Part shown: positions 9,705 through 18,919 of the stretch, one piece after another | Numbering within the stretch: position 1 is the first letter of the stretch | Layout of the letters: every line of letters starts with the position of its first letter | Assembly: GCA_934130025.1 (NCBI GenBank) | Contig: CAKOXG010000004.1 | Span: 1 to 58,812, forward strand | From: an uncultured Clostridia bacterium | GTDB taxonomy: Bacteria; Bacillota; Clostridia; TANB77; CAG-508 | Direction: 5' to 3' | Length of the DNA stretch: 58,812 nt | The notes under the pieces: model-generated | Told to the model about the DNA's origin: nothing | What the model saw: the letters and a program-made list of their open reading frames with translations, nothing else | Database searches by the model: none | Program-made: the position numbers and the translations under genes

Positions 9705-10192
9705 TGATTTATCTTCATAATATTTTTTTCTTCTTGTATTATATTTTGTATATCTTCTTGAGTTAATTTTAATGCATCATCATATTGCCTAAAAAAGTTG
9801 GTATCATATGGTAATCTTAGATTTTTTAATAAAGTATATTTAAGATATAAAAATTCTTCTTTATATTCTTTTACAATTTTATCAAGTTCTTTATTAAATT
9901 CAGAAAATGAAAGTTTTAAATGTGTTGATGAGTATTGATTTGCCTTCTTTATTTTAGGATATTTTCTATAATATAAGTTTTCAAAACAAAACCAAAAAAC
10001 AAAAGATTTGCAATCTTCATCATCTTCAAAATCTGTATTTAAAAATATGAGTAGAAAAGAACCTATTGCACCAATCATATGCTCAGTGTTATATGATGAA
10101 AAAAATATTTTTTTACTGTTATCATAATACATATGTTTAGAAACGAAAAGCTCTAGTCCTAAATTCTTGTCAAAAGCCAGTTTAAAACTCAA
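9701..10192 (-). CDS. Hypothetical protein coupled to zinc-ribbon gene
   Basis: Start chosen at TTG 10192, six bases after GGAGGTG; a longer reading from an ATG at 10216 would put the ribosome binding site inside the gene. About 163 residues, rich in aromatic residues, no recognised motif. It ends in an ATGA overlap with the zinc-ribbon gene and probably forms the N-terminal partner of that protein. I cannot assign a function. Confidence 0.5.
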   Translation of the reverse strand: MSFKLAFDKNLGLELFVSKHMYYDNSKKIFFSSYNTEHMIGAIGSFLLIFLNTDFEDDEDCKSFVFWFCFENLYYRKYPKIKKANQYSSTHLKLSFSEFNKELDKIVKEYKEEFLYLKYTLLKNLRLPYDTNFFRQYDDALKLTQEDIQNIIQEEKNIMKINQ

Positions 10193-10374
10193 TTTTAACA
10201 CCTCCACATCAAACAACCTAAAATTAATAAAAATTTTTTTGAGATTGTACAGTGTGAATTTTTAAAATTCACAATTATAATATATACAACACTTGATTGA
10301 CATAATTTTACTACAAAAAGTAGAAAAAGTCAAAAAATGGAAATGTACATTGAAAATTGAATAATAGTTGCAAG

Positions 10375-10490
10375 CACGAATAATGATACTTTCGTCTGGC
10401 TAACGTGATGTAAAGAGGCGATTCTCTAAAAAGAGAAATGAGGACAAATCTCATATGGGAGCAAATCCACTTGTAACTGTATAAAAAACT
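10375..10490 (+). ncRNA. Structured leader-like region upstream of recombinase module
   Basis: This non-coding stretch contains TTCTCTaaaaAGAGAA (a 6-bp hairpin with a tetraloop) and GAGgacaaatCTC in succession, then a G-rich TATGGGAGC segment. Similar leaders precede small ORFs and serine recombinase genes in clostridial integrative elements, from memory of such elements; I cannot name an Rfam family. The flanking bases 10,217-10,374 hold nothing else I recognise beyond AT-rich sequence. Confidence 0.3.
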
Positions 10491-10528
10491 AAAATTTGGA
10501 AAAAATAAAACAAGAGGAGTGAGGCTAT

Positions 10529-10662
10529 TGGAACAAAAAAAGGAATATAAGAAAAAGAATAATTTTAAGATAAATGTATTTTTTAATGAAAAAGGAGAAG
10601 CATTGGAGAAAGTTATTGAAAGAGCATTTGGAAATTATTGTTTGAAAACAGCTAAGAAATAA
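10529..10662 (+). CDS. Possible small TnpW-like ORF, about 44 codons
   Basis: A TTG follows GAGGAGTGAGG, and the 3' part reads INVFFNEKGEALEKVIERAF up to TAA at 10660-10662. This resembles the small conserved proteins that accompany large serine recombinases in Tn4451-like elements. The frame through the A-rich stretch near 10,550-10,560 is uncertain and may not be continuous with the TTG, so both start and integrity need checking. Confidence 0.3.
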
Positions 10663-10682
10663 AATGAAATAATGGTATTTGA

Positions 10683-10728
10683 TGAGATAATATGGTATAA
10701 TGTTTGCAAGAGTATCAATATTATCTCA
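10683..10728 (+). repeat. Inverted repeat upstream of the recombinase
   Basis: TGAGATAATA (10683-10692) and TATTATCTCA (10719-10728) form a perfect 10-bp inverted repeat around a TATAAT at 10696-10701. It could be an operator on the recombinase promoter or a recombinase/excisionase binding site near the element end. Confidence 0.5.
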
Positions 10729-10759
10729 TTATCTTTAATTAGCGAGAAGGGAGGAAACA

Positions 10760-12388
10760 GTGAGCTATACAATAATGAATAATATTGATTATAAAGTAGG
10801 TATATACATTAGACTTTCAAGAGAAGATGAAGAAAAAGAAAAATATCAAGAAAGTGAAAGTATTGGAAACCAAAGAACATTACTAGTGCAGTATGTTAAA
10901 GAAAATAGGCTGAATTTTATATCAGAATATGTTGATGATGGAGTAAGTGGTACAAGTTTTGATAGACCAGGATTTAATAGAATGATTGCAGATATTGAAG
11001 CAGGTAAAATAAATATGGTTATTACTAAAGATTTATCAAGGCTTGGAAGAAACTATGTGCAATCAGGGTTATATATTGAAAATTATTTTCCAGAACATGA
11101 AGTTAGATTTGTTGCAATATTAGATAACATAGATACTGCTTATGATAATTCAAATAATGATATAGCACCATTTAAATCAATATTAAATGAAATGTATGCT
11201 AAAGATACATCTAAAAAAATAAATAGTGTTTTACAATCAAAGAGAAGACAAGGAGAATATTTAGGAACAGCACCTTATGGCTATAAAAAAGATCCAGAAA
11301 ACAAATACCATTTAATAATAGATGAAGAGGCAGCAAATGTTGTAAAACTAATATATGAAAAATATTTAGCAGGTTTTGGTACAATGCAAATTGCAGATTA
11401 CTTAAGTAAAAAGAAAATTCCAATTCCATCAGATTATAATAAAAGAAATAGAGGGGCAAAATCTTTAACTTATGGTTTATGGCAACAATCTACTGTAAGA
11501 TTTATTCTTTCAAACGAGATATATACAGGAACAGTTATACAAGGAAAGAGAAAAAAGGTAAGTTTTAAATCAAAGAAATTTATAAATTTACCTGAAGAAG
11601 ATTGGATAAAAATAGAAAATATGCACGAAGCAATAATAAGTAAAGAAGATTTCGAAAGAGCAAGAAAAGTAATTGACGCAACAAAAGGATCAAGAGTAGT
11701 TCAAAATGATTATTTATTTAAGGGATTACTTAGATGTTATGATTGCAAAGGATATATTGGAATAAGAAGTCCAGATAAAAATGGAAATATCTATGGCAGA
11801 TGTCAAAGATATGGGAGGTTTGGAAAATTTGATGTATGTTCGCCACACAATTTCAATTATCAAGTTTTTGAAGAACAAATGCTAGAAGTTTTAAGAGAAG
11901 TTTGCAAAGAATACACCAATATAAAAAAACTAGAAGAAATTGCAAAACAATCTAAATCAAAGCAGTCTGAAGAACTTTGTATAAAAAAGAAAATAGATTC
12001 CTTTAAAGAAACAATTGAAAAAGAAACTAGAAAGCTAGAAGTAATGTATGATGATAGATTAGCAGGAATTATCACACTTGATGAATATATGAAAAATGCA
12101 AATAGAATAAAAGAGTGTGTAAAAGGATATGAACAAAGCATTAAAGAGCTTGAACAAGAGCTATCTGGAGAAAATGATAAGACAAAAAGTGAAAGTAGAT
12201 TAGATAATTTAATAGAAGAGTTTCTTCAAATGGAGAAACCAACAAAAGAAATTATAAGAGAATTTATAGAAAAAATAGAGATTCATAGTGATAAGCAAGT
12301 TGATATATATTTTAACTTCAAGCCACTACAAGAATTAAATAATAATTTTAGTGTAGCTAAAAAAGTATATGAGAAAAAAGTGGGATAG
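10760..12388 (+). CDS. Large serine recombinase (TnpX-like)
   Basis: GTG start behind GGGAGGA. The N-terminal resolvase domain has the nucleophile region GIYIRLSRED, then DDGVSGTSFDRPGF and TKDLSRLGRNY, all characteristic of serine recombinases. The recombinase domain follows (GYKKDPENKYHLIIDEEA...), then a zinc beta-ribbon with LLRCYDCKGYIG and C-x-R-Y-x-R-x9-C, and a coiled coil around residues 395-475. At 542 residues it is the usual length. It should integrate and excise the surrounding element by strand exchange at a dinucleotide core. It is the last gene of the element; the interrupted GH94 gene begins within a few bases after its stop. Confidence 0.93.
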   Translation: MSYTIMNNIDYKVGIYIRLSREDEEKEKYQESESIGNQRTLLVQYVKENRLNFISEYVDDGVSGTSFDRPGFNRMIADIEAGKINMVITKDLSRLGRNYVQSGLYIENYFPEHEVRFVAILDNIDTAYDNSNNDIAPFKSILNEMYAKDTSKKINSVLQSKRRQGEYLGTAPYGYKKDPENKYHLIIDEEAANVVKLIYEKYLAGFGTMQIADYLSKKKIPIPSDYNKRNRGAKSLTYGLWQQSTVRFILSNEIYTGTVIQGKRKKVSFKSKKFINLPEEDWIKIENMHEAIISKEDFERARKVIDATKGSRVVQNDYLFKGLLRCYDCKGYIGIRSPDKNGNIYGRCQRYGRFGKFDVCSPHNFNYQVFEEQMLEVLREVCKEYTNIKKLEEIAKQSKSKQSEELCIKKKIDSFKETIEKETRKLEVMYDDRLAGIITLDEYMKNANRIKECVKGYEQSIKELEQELSGENDKTKSESRLDNLIEEFLQMEKPTKEIIREFIEKIEIHSDKQVDIYFNFKPLQELNNNFSVAKKVYEKKVG

Positions 12389-12412
12389 AGAAAATGACCA
12401 CAACAACAATAC
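12388..12412 (+). mobile_element. Right junction (att site) of the integrated element
   Basis: Recombinase coding sequence ends at 12388 and GH94-coding sequence is recognisable from TAC at 12410, with CAACAACAA between. The crossover lies somewhere in these 25 bases. The exact core cannot be set without the left junction or an empty site. Confidence 0.55.
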
Positions 12413-12901
12413 ACACATGCAGCTGCATGGGCTATAATTGCGGAATCACTGCTTGATTTAAATGATAAGGCATATGAAAACTTTAGGATGATAAACCCAA
12501 TAGAGCATTCAAGGACTAAAGATGGAAGCCAGAGGTATAAGGTTGAACCATATGTTATGCCAGCAGATATATACGCACAAGGAAATTTAGCAGGAAGAGG
12601 CGGATGGACTTGGTATACAGGATCCAGCAGCTGGATGTATATTGCAGGAATAAAATATATTTTAGGTTTAAATATAGAAAATGGGTATATACGAATAAAT
12701 CCACACATTCCACAGGAATGGAATGAATATAGCATAAAATATAAACATGAAGGAGCTATATATAATATTAATGTAAAGAACAAAAATAAGAATATATATG
12801 AAAGAAAAATTCATATAAAATGTAATAATCAAGAGATTCCTGAAGGAAAGATTAAAATCGAAAAAACTGGAATATATAATGTGGAAGTAATAATACAATA
12901 A
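12398..12901 (+). pseudogene. C-terminal remnant of a GH94-type carbohydrate-active gene
   Basis: The open frame (stop TGA at 12395) reads YTHAAAWAIIAESL, then INPIEHSRTKDGSQRYKVEP, VMPADIYAQGNLAGRGGWTW and YTGSSSWMYIAGIKYILGL. This is the end of glycoside hydrolase family 94 / cyclic beta-glucan synthase catalytic domains. The first several hundred residues are missing because the mobile element is inserted at the codons for the GGQYTH region. The other half of the gene should lie left of the window. No start codon or ribosome binding site belongs to this fragment. Confidence 0.85.
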
Positions 12902-12960
12902 TTCTTAATTACCATATTGTAACAAAGTGTAACAATATGGTAATAATATTGAAAAAAACT

Positions 12961-12989
12961 TTGACAACTAATAAAGTGAGATGTATAAT
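12961..12989 (+). promoter_or_regulatory. Sigma-A promoter
   Basis: TTGACA (12961-12966), a 17-base spacer, TATAAT (12984-12989): a consensus vegetative promoter driving the gene at 13028 and probably the two-component genes behind it. Confidence 0.85.
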
Positions 12990-13027
12990 AAATGCAGTAA
13001 ATATTATTATGAGAAAGGAAAAAAATT

Positions 13028-13921
13028 ATGGTAAAAAAAAGAGTGCTTGCCTCAAAGCCCGCAAAAACGGAAAAAACATTCAAAGGATCTAAAAGCAAAA
13101 AGGATAAGGCCGCTAGAAAGGCAATTGAAATATTGGCTGGAATAATCGTGGGAGCAACAGGAATTACACTAGCATCTCCAATAATATCTGGAATGGCAAT
13201 GGATTTTAATAGAAACAGAGACGCTCAATTTGCAATTGAACGTGCAGCAGAATATGATGATTACTTTGCCGCAGTAGAAAGTAGATTAAATTCAGAAGAA
13301 ACAAGAGTAGATAAGATTGCAGATTATGATAGATTTATTACTCAAGAAAAGCAAGAATTTAAAGAAAAAAAAGAGCGTAAAATTGAAGACTTAAGCAAAT
13401 TAAATGATGCTATAAAAACTTACGATCAACTTAGATATGTAAAAGATAGAACTGTAAATGAAGAAAGTAAATATGTTGAAGCTTGCAAAACAATTGCTGA
13501 TTTAAGATATTTGGCAAGTGAAGTATACCATGACGCAATGAAAGAAAAAATTGCAGCTGCTAAGGGAATAACAGATCCAACTAAAATACAAAATATAGAA
13601 ATTGATGCTTATGAAACATTTGATGATAAATCAGGCCTTTTTAGTGAGGTTGTTACGGTAAAAGTTAATGGAAGTAAACAAAAGATTACGAAAAAATTAA
13701 AAAAACAAATAATAAAAGAAAGCAAAATGGATTCGGCAGCAGGGTATGATCCTGATAAGACAGCATTTAAAGATATTCCTGTTGATGAAGTAATAGATGA
13801 ATATCAGGCTGCAATGGAGTTTGATAGAAAATACGATATAGTAGTTAATAATAAAGGAAAATTAGATTTAATAGAAAGAATACAAGAAAAAACAAGCCAA
13901 GAACAAGATGCAGAAAGATAA
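13028..13921 (+). CDS. Hypothetical membrane-anchored coiled-coil protein
   Basis: 297 residues. A strongly basic N-terminus (residues 1-30) is followed by one hydrophobic segment (about residues 34-55), then a long charged, coiled-coil-prone region. This gives a single-pass topology with most of the protein on one side of the membrane. ATG start behind GAGAAAGG. It lies 20 bases upstream of a response regulator gene and shares its promoter, so it may contribute to envelope sensing or be controlled by the same system; that is inference. I do not recognise the family. Confidence 0.6.
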   Translation: MVKKRVLASKPAKTEKTFKGSKSKKDKAARKAIEILAGIIVGATGITLASPIISGMAMDFNRNRDAQFAIERAAEYDDYFAAVESRLNSEETRVDKIADYDRFITQEKQEFKEKKERKIEDLSKLNDAIKTYDQLRYVKDRTVNEESKYVEACKTIADLRYLASEVYHDAMKEKIAAAKGITDPTKIQNIEIDAYETFDDKSGLFSEVVTVKVNGSKQKITKKLKKQIIKESKMDSAAGYDPDKTAFKDIPVDEVIDEYQAAMEFDRKYDIVVNNKGKLDLIERIQEKTSQEQDAER

Positions 13922-13941
13922 TAAAAGGAGGAAATACTTCT

Positions 13942-14670
13942 ATGAAAGAAGAAATAGATCCAAATAAAAAAACAATATTAGTTGTTGATGATGAGCAACC
14001 AATAATAGATGTTTTGGTATGCAATTTGCAAAGAGAAGGTTATAATACTCTAGAAGCCACAGATGGTGAAATGGGCTTTGAAATTGCACAGGAAAAGAGA
14101 CCTGACCTAATATTATTAGATGTAATGTTGCCTAAAATGGATGGATTAACTGTGTGCAAAAGAATAAAGCAAGTATATAATGTGCCAATATTAATGGTAT
14201 CAGCAAGGTCAGAAGAAATAGATAAAATTGTTGGGTTAGAGCTTGGAGCCGATGACTATATTTCTAAGCCTTTTAGTGTTAGGGAAGTAATGGCAAGAGT
14301 TAAGGCAAATTTAAGAAAATCTGAAGATGAAAAAGGAAATCATAGTAAAGAAAATAATGAAAAATCAAATAAAATAGTTGTTGGTGATTTAGAACTTGAT
14401 CTTGAAAAGGTTGAGGTTAAAATAAAAGGACAAGTAAAAGCACTTACTCCAAAGGAATTTGAACTTATTAAATATCTTGCAATGCAGCCAGGAGTGCCAG
14501 TTACAAGGGAAGTTTTATTAGAAAAAGTATGGAATTATGAATATTATGGAGATATAAGAACTGTTGATGTAACAGTATGTAGAATTAGAGAAAAATTAGG
14601 AGATAGTACTAAAAATTCCAAAATCATAATAAATAAAAGAGGAATTGGATATTATTTGGCTGCCAAGTAA
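13942..14670 (+). CDS. OmpR/PhoB-family response regulator
   Basis: Receiver domain in residues ~10-125 with the acidic pair in VVDDEQ, the phospho-acceptor Asp60 (LILLDVMLPKMDGL), the switch serine in ILMVSARSEE and the lysine in DDYISKPF. A linker rich in Glu, Asn and Lys precedes a winged-helix DNA-binding domain ending in VDVTVCRIREKLGD and NKRGIGYYL. It resembles WalR/PhoP of Firmicutes. AGGAGG precedes the ATG. The cognate kinase follows 33 bases downstream. Its regulon cannot be read from the window. Confidence 0.93.
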   Translation: MKEEIDPNKKTILVVDDEQPIIDVLVCNLQREGYNTLEATDGEMGFEIAQEKRPDLILLDVMLPKMDGLTVCKRIKQVYNVPILMVSARSEEIDKIVGLELGADDYISKPFSVREVMARVKANLRKSEDEKGNHSKENNEKSNKIVVGDLELDLEKVEVKIKGQVKALTPKEFELIKYLAMQPGVPVTREVLLEKVWNYEYYGDIRTVDVTVCRIREKLGDSTKNSKIIINKRGIGYYLAAK

Positions 14671-14703
14671 TAAAATATTTTTCAGAAAGGTTCAAATTAA
14701 AAA

Positions 14704-16122
14704 TTGAAAAAATTACAAAGAAAAATTTTGGGTTTATTTTTTATAATGGGTTCTGTTATAATTTTAGGTATTGGAATAGCCTTTGCCTTTATACTAAGGC
14801 AAGGCATTACATATGAGATGCAGATTACAGAGATAAAAATACTAATATTATGTGCAATATTAGTATTTTCTTGCATTGTTTTTTTAATAAGCTTGTATAT
14901 AACAAAAACAATAGTAAAACCTATTAATTCCATGCTTACAAATGCCAAAAGGGTGGCCAATGGTGAGAATGTTGAGTTAGTAAGGGTAAATAGTAAGAAA
15001 AAGAAGAAAAGAAGAAGCGAAATTGATGAAATTACAAATATAATTAGTATAATGACTGGAGAAATGAAACAAAATTTGAATGATGTAAGAAAGCAGAAGC
15101 GTGAAATTGAGGCAATATTACTTCATATGACTGATGGAATTATAGCTTTTGATAAAGATGGAAATATAATGTTAATAAATCCTGTTGCAAGAAAACTATT
15201 GATGATAGAGAAAGAAAAAACCTTTGACGAAATATTCAAGAAGTTAAATGTGGAAGTAAACAAAGAAGCTATAATGTATTTAGAAAATTGGACTTCTTCT
15301 GAACAAAAAATAAATGTTGGGGATAAAAATATAAATATATATTTTGCCCCATATAAGGATGATAATAATCTTTATTCTGGAGTTATAGCTGTAATACAAG
15401 ATATTACAGAGCATGTTAAATTAGATAATATGAGAAAAGAATTTGTTGCTGATGTGTCTCATGAATTAAAAACGCCAATAACTTCAATAATAGGGTATGC
15501 AGATACCTTATTGGAGGGAGAATATGATAGAAAAACACAAGAAAAGTTTTTGGCTGTTATTTCGTCAGAAGGAAGAAGAATGGCAGATTTAGTTAGCGAT
15601 TTATTGACATTATCAAGATATGATACAAATAGAGCAACAGGTATAGTTTCGGAATTTGATTTAGGTGAACTTACAAAAAAGTGCCAAGAAAAATTAGCAA
15701 TAGAGGTAAAAAAGAAAAATCAGGAAGTAGAGTGTTATGTTACTGCTGATGTGCCCCCAATAAAGGCTGATAAAAATGGAATAGAAAGAGTAATTTTAAA
15801 TGTACTTTCAAATGCAGTAAAGTATACACCTCAAAATGGTAATATAAAAATTTATGTTGGTTTCGTTTATAATGATGCGTATATAAAGGTAATAGATAAT
15901 GGAATTGGAATACCAAAAGAAGATTTGAATAGAGTTTTTGAAAGATTTTATAGAGTTGATAAAGCTCGTTCTCGCGAAATGGGAGGAACTGGGTTAGGTT
16001 TATCTATTGCAAAAGAAATAATACAGCAGAATAATGGAAGCATAGATATAAAAAGTGAATATGGAAAAGGAACAGAAGTTGTAATAAGAATACCTGCTTT
16101 AAAAAAGGATGAAAATAAATAG
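14704..16122 (+). CDS. Sensor histidine kinase, PhoR/WalK type
   Basis: TTG start. Two transmembrane segments (about residues 8-30 and 44-66) enclose only a short extracytoplasmic loop, so ligand sensing outside is minimal. A HAMP linker (TIVKPINSML) follows, then a PAS domain (~125-240), HisKA with the phospho-acceptor His253 in FVADVSHELKTP, and a HATPase domain with the N-box NVLSNAVKYTP, the DNGIGIP box and GGTGLGLSIA. It phosphorylates the upstream response regulator. At 472 residues it is somewhat shorter than typical PhoR because of the reduced extracellular domain. Confidence 0.93.
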   Translation: MKKLQRKILGLFFIMGSVIILGIGIAFAFILRQGITYEMQITEIKILILCAILVFSCIVFLISLYITKTIVKPINSMLTNAKRVANGENVELVRVNSKKKKKRRSEIDEITNIISIMTGEMKQNLNDVRKQKREIEAILLHMTDGIIAFDKDGNIMLINPVARKLLMIEKEKTFDEIFKKLNVEVNKEAIMYLENWTSSEQKINVGDKNINIYFAPYKDDNNLYSGVIAVIQDITEHVKLDNMRKEFVADVSHELKTPITSIIGYADTLLEGEYDRKTQEKFLAVISSEGRRMADLVSDLLTLSRYDTNRATGIVSEFDLGELTKKCQEKLAIEVKKKNQEVECYVTADVPPIKADKNGIERVILNVLSNAVKYTPQNGNIKIYVGFVYNDAYIKVIDNGIGIPKEDLNRVFERFYRVDKARSREMGGTGLGLSIAKEIIQQNNGSIDIKSEYGKGTEVVIRIPALKKDENK

Positions 16123-16151
16123 AACACTTGTAAGAAAAGAGGAATCTGAGA

Positions 16152-16802
16152 ATGAATGAAAAAATAAAGAACATATTAGAATGGATTGAATGTATAGTAA
16201 TAGCTATAATTCTAGCGTTACTTATTAGATATTTTGTTGGAACACCAACAGTTGTACAAATGTCATCAATGTACCCCACGCTTAAACAAAATGAAAGATT
16301 AATATTAAACAGAATACCAAGAACAACCAAGAAAATGCCAAATAGAGGAGATATAATAACATTTGAGGAACCAAGTATAACGAGTATAAGTGCTGAAAAT
16401 GCAGATCTTAATAATCCAATTGCCATATATAACTACAACCCAACAAATGTATTTGAAAAGTTTGCATACTATGTTCTTGAATGGAATAAAACAAGTTATA
16501 TTAAACGTGTTATAGCTCTTCCAGGGGAGCATGTTCAAATTGCAAATGGAAAAGTATATATAAATGGAGAAGAACTTGACGAATCCGCATATTTGAATGA
16601 AAATGTAGTAACAGATTCACATGGTGGAGCATTTACAGACATTATCGTGCCAGAAGGATGTGTGTTCGCAATGGGGGATAATAGAACCCAGTCTGGAGAT
16701 TGTAGAAGGTTTGGCTGTATTCCACTCGAAAAAATAGAAGGAAAAGTAACAATAAGATTTTGGCCATTAAATAAATTTGGAACTATAAAAAAAGCTGAGT
16801 AA
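16152..16802 (+). CDS. lepB: Signal peptidase I
   Basis: Membrane anchor at residues ~10-30, then the catalytic serine box (QMSSMYPTL), the lysine box (SYIKRVIALPGEHV) with the general-base Lys, and the conserved GDNRTQSGDCRRFG box D/E. This is the type I leader peptidase that cleaves secretory signal peptides on the outer face of the membrane. The size (216 aa) is usual for Gram-positive SipS-type enzymes. It lies 30 bases after the kinase gene and 14 before holB, likely in one operon. Confidence 0.92.
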   Translation: MNEKIKNILEWIECIVIAIILALLIRYFVGTPTVVQMSSMYPTLKQNERLILNRIPRTTKKMPNRGDIITFEEPSITSISAENADLNNPIAIYNYNPTNVFEKFAYYVLEWNKTSYIKRVIALPGEHVQIANGKVYINGEELDESAYLNENVVTDSHGGAFTDIIVPEGCVFAMGDNRTQSGDCRRFGCIPLEKIEGKVTIRFWPLNKFGTIKKAE

Positions 16803-16815
16803 AAGGATAAAAAAT

Positions 16816-17727
16816 ATGAATTTTAGTGAAATACTTGGAAATGAAAAAATAAAAAATGATTTAGAACAGACTGTGAAAAAAAATACAACTGCACATAGTT
16901 ACTTATTCATTGGAGATGCTGGCATTGGAAAAAAGATGGTTGCTAAAGATTTTGCAAGAATGATTTTATGCCAAGGGGACGAAGCAGATAGAGCCTGTGG
17001 CAGGTGCAGCTCATGTATAAAATTTGATTCAAGTAACAATCCAGACTATTTTGAAATAGAACCAGATGGAAATTCGCTTAAGATTTCGCAAATAAGGGAA
17101 ATGCTTGAAAATATATATCAAAAGCCAATTATTTCTAATAAAAAAGTTTTTATAATAAATGACTGTGAAAAGATGACAAAAGAGGCTCAAAATAGTTTGC
17201 TAAAAACTTTGGAGGAACCCCCAGAGTATATTGTAATTATACTTATAACCTCAAATGAAAATATGATTTTGAATACTGTTAAATCTAGATGTATAAAAAT
17301 AAAATTTGATAATTTAACCAATTATGAAATGCAAAAATATATAGAAAAGGATAAGGACGAAGACGTTAAAAAAATTGGTAATATGTTGCTTGAAATGTGC
17401 AATGGAAGTATTGGAAAGTTAATAAAAGTAAGTAAAAATGTTGATGAATATAACAAAATTGAAGAGGCAACAAAAAACTTTGTAAATGGAAATATTAGAA
17501 ATACAATACAAATGTTAAAAAATTTTGAAATTTTATATAGTTCAAAAGAAATTATATTAGATTTACTTGATTATATGATTGTAATAATATACCAATATAT
17601 AAGTAAAAGAAGTGATTGCAGGGGAAGAATATTAAATACAATTCCACTGATAGAGAAAACAAAAAGAAAACTCGTGTCAAATTCAAATTATGATATGTGT
17701 TTAGATGAATTGATATTGAATATGTAA
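16816..17727 (+). CDS. holB: DNA polymerase III delta' subunit
   Basis: AAA+ clamp-loader subunit. The P-loop-like region FIGDAGIGKKMVAKDF is followed by the four-cysteine zinc module (CQGDEADRACGRCSSC) and the SRC motif in VKSRCIKIKF, with EEPPEYIVIILITSN as sensor region. It works with the tau/gamma and delta subunits to load the sliding clamp. Next to ricT, as in Bacillus and many Clostridia (holB-yaaT), which supports the call. 303 residues is normal. Confidence 0.9.
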   Translation: MNFSEILGNEKIKNDLEQTVKKNTTAHSYLFIGDAGIGKKMVAKDFARMILCQGDEADRACGRCSSCIKFDSSNNPDYFEIEPDGNSLKISQIREMLENIYQKPIISNKKVFIINDCEKMTKEAQNSLLKTLEEPPEYIVIILITSNENMILNTVKSRCIKIKFDNLTNYEMQKYIEKDKDEDVKKIGNMLLEMCNGSIGKLIKVSKNVDEYNKIEEATKNFVNGNIRNTIQMLKNFEILYSSKEIILDLLDYMIVIIYQYISKRSDCRGRILNTIPLIEKTKRKLVSNSNYDMCLDELILNM

Positions 17728-17737
17728 GGAGGAGAGC

Positions 17738-18670
17738 ATGAAAAATATAGTTGGAATAAGATTTAGAAAACCAGGTAAAGTGTATTTCTTTGATCCTGGA
17801 TACATAAGATTAAACCCCAAAGATAAAGTAATTGTTGAAACTGTTCAAGGTGAAGATATTGGAGAAGTTGTAATAAGCAAAAGAGAAATTCCAGAGGAAA
17901 AACTTTCAAAGGAATTAAAAAGAGTTGTAAGGCTTGCAAATTATAGAGATATAAAAAAGCAAGAGGAAAATAAACAAAAAGAAAAAAAAGCCATGGAAAC
18001 ATGCAAAGAGCTAATAAAGAAACATAAATTAGCAATGAATCTTGTTGATGTAGAATATAAATTTGATGGAAGTAAAATAATATTCTACTTTATTGCAGAT
18101 GGAAGGGTTGATTTTAGAGAGCTTGTAAAAGATTTGGCATTTATATATAAAACAAGAATAGAACTAAGACAGATAGGTGTAAGAGATGAAGTAAGAAAAA
18201 TAGGAGGAAATGGAGTCTGTGGAAGAGAGCTATGTTGCTGTTCGTTTTTGAATAATTTTGATATTGTATCTATAAAAATGGCAAAAGAACAAAGTGCGTC
18301 TTTAAATCCATCAAAAATATCAGGAAATTGTGGTAGATTAATGTGTTGCCTGAAGTATGAACAGGAAGTTTATGAGGAAAAAATGAAAAAACTTCCAAAA
18401 GTAGGAGCAATAGTAAAAATAGAAGAAGGAGAAGGTACAGTAGTTGGATTAGAGGTTTTAAAAGAAGCAATCAAAGTTCAAATAAAAAAAGACGATGTAG
18501 TTACATATAAAACTTTCAAAGCAAATGATGTAAAGGTTATAAAAAATGTTGCTGAAAAAGAAGAAAATCAAACAGAGGAAGATCTTGAAAATTTAAAAGA
18601 ACTTAAAAAGTTGGAAGCACTGGAAAGGCAAGATAAAAAAACAAGAGACCAAAACTCAGAAGAATACTAA
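17738..18670 (+). CDS. ricT: PSP1-domain protein RicT (YaaT)
   Basis: N-terminal PSP1 domain (residues ~1-200) with the cysteine-rich signature GRELCCCSFL and NCGRLMCCLKYE. In Bacillus, RicT joins RicA and RicF in an iron-sulfur-bound complex that stimulates RNase Y processing and affects sporulation and competence. GGAGGA lies just before the ATG and holB ends 10 bases upstream. The last 50 residues are a charged, Glu/Lys-rich tail that appears disordered. Confidence 0.9.
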   Translation: MKNIVGIRFRKPGKVYFFDPGYIRLNPKDKVIVETVQGEDIGEVVISKREIPEEKLSKELKRVVRLANYRDIKKQEENKQKEKKAMETCKELIKKHKLAMNLVDVEYKFDGSKIIFYFIADGRVDFRELVKDLAFIYKTRIELRQIGVRDEVRKIGGNGVCGRELCCCSFLNNFDIVSIKMAKEQSASLNPSKISGNCGRLMCCLKYEQEVYEEKMKKLPKVGAIVKIEEGEGTVVGLEVLKEAIKVQIKKDDVVTYKTFKANDVKVIKNVAEKEENQTEEDLENLKELKKLEALERQDKKTRDQNSEEY

Positions 18671-18683
18671 AAAATATATAATA

Positions 18684-18724
18684 AAAGAAACCTTAAAATT
18701 AATAGATAATTTAAGGTTTCTTTA
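18684..18724. terminator. Bidirectional terminator between ricT and the ferredoxin gene
   Basis: AAGAAACCTTAAA pairs with TTTAAGGTTTCTT across a short AT loop, with A and T runs on the two sides, so it can end transcription from both convergent genes. Confidence 0.8.
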
Positions 18725-18732
18725 TTATATAA

Positions 18733-18903
18733 TTATTCTTCTTCAGGAGCACCAACTGGGCAAACGCTTGCACATGTTCCACAGCTTATGCACATTGAGG
18801 GATCAATTTCATATTTTTCTCCGTTATCAGAAATACAAGAAACGGGACAATTTGCAGCACATGCACCACAAGAAATACATTTATCAGTGATTTTGTATGC
18901 CAT
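18733..18903 (-). CDS. 2[4Fe-4S] ferredoxin
   Basis: Two classical CxxCxxCxxxC clusters (CISCGACAANCP and CISCGTCASVCP) in 56 residues. Start chosen at ATG 18903 behind AAGGTGGTG; the upstream GTG lies inside that site. It follows the last por subunit gene with 16 bases between and is the obvious electron acceptor for the oxidoreductase. It ends next to a shared terminator. Confidence 0.93.
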   Translation of the reverse strand: MAYKITDKCISCGACAANCPVSCISDNGEKYEIDPSMCISCGTCASVCPVGAPEEE

Positions 18904-18919
18904 TTTATTCACCACCTTC

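Noticed and set aside
12283..12783. Minus-strand open frame over the recombinase end and GH94 remnant
   Set aside because: It crosses the element junction and is antisense to recognisable coding sequence on both sides.
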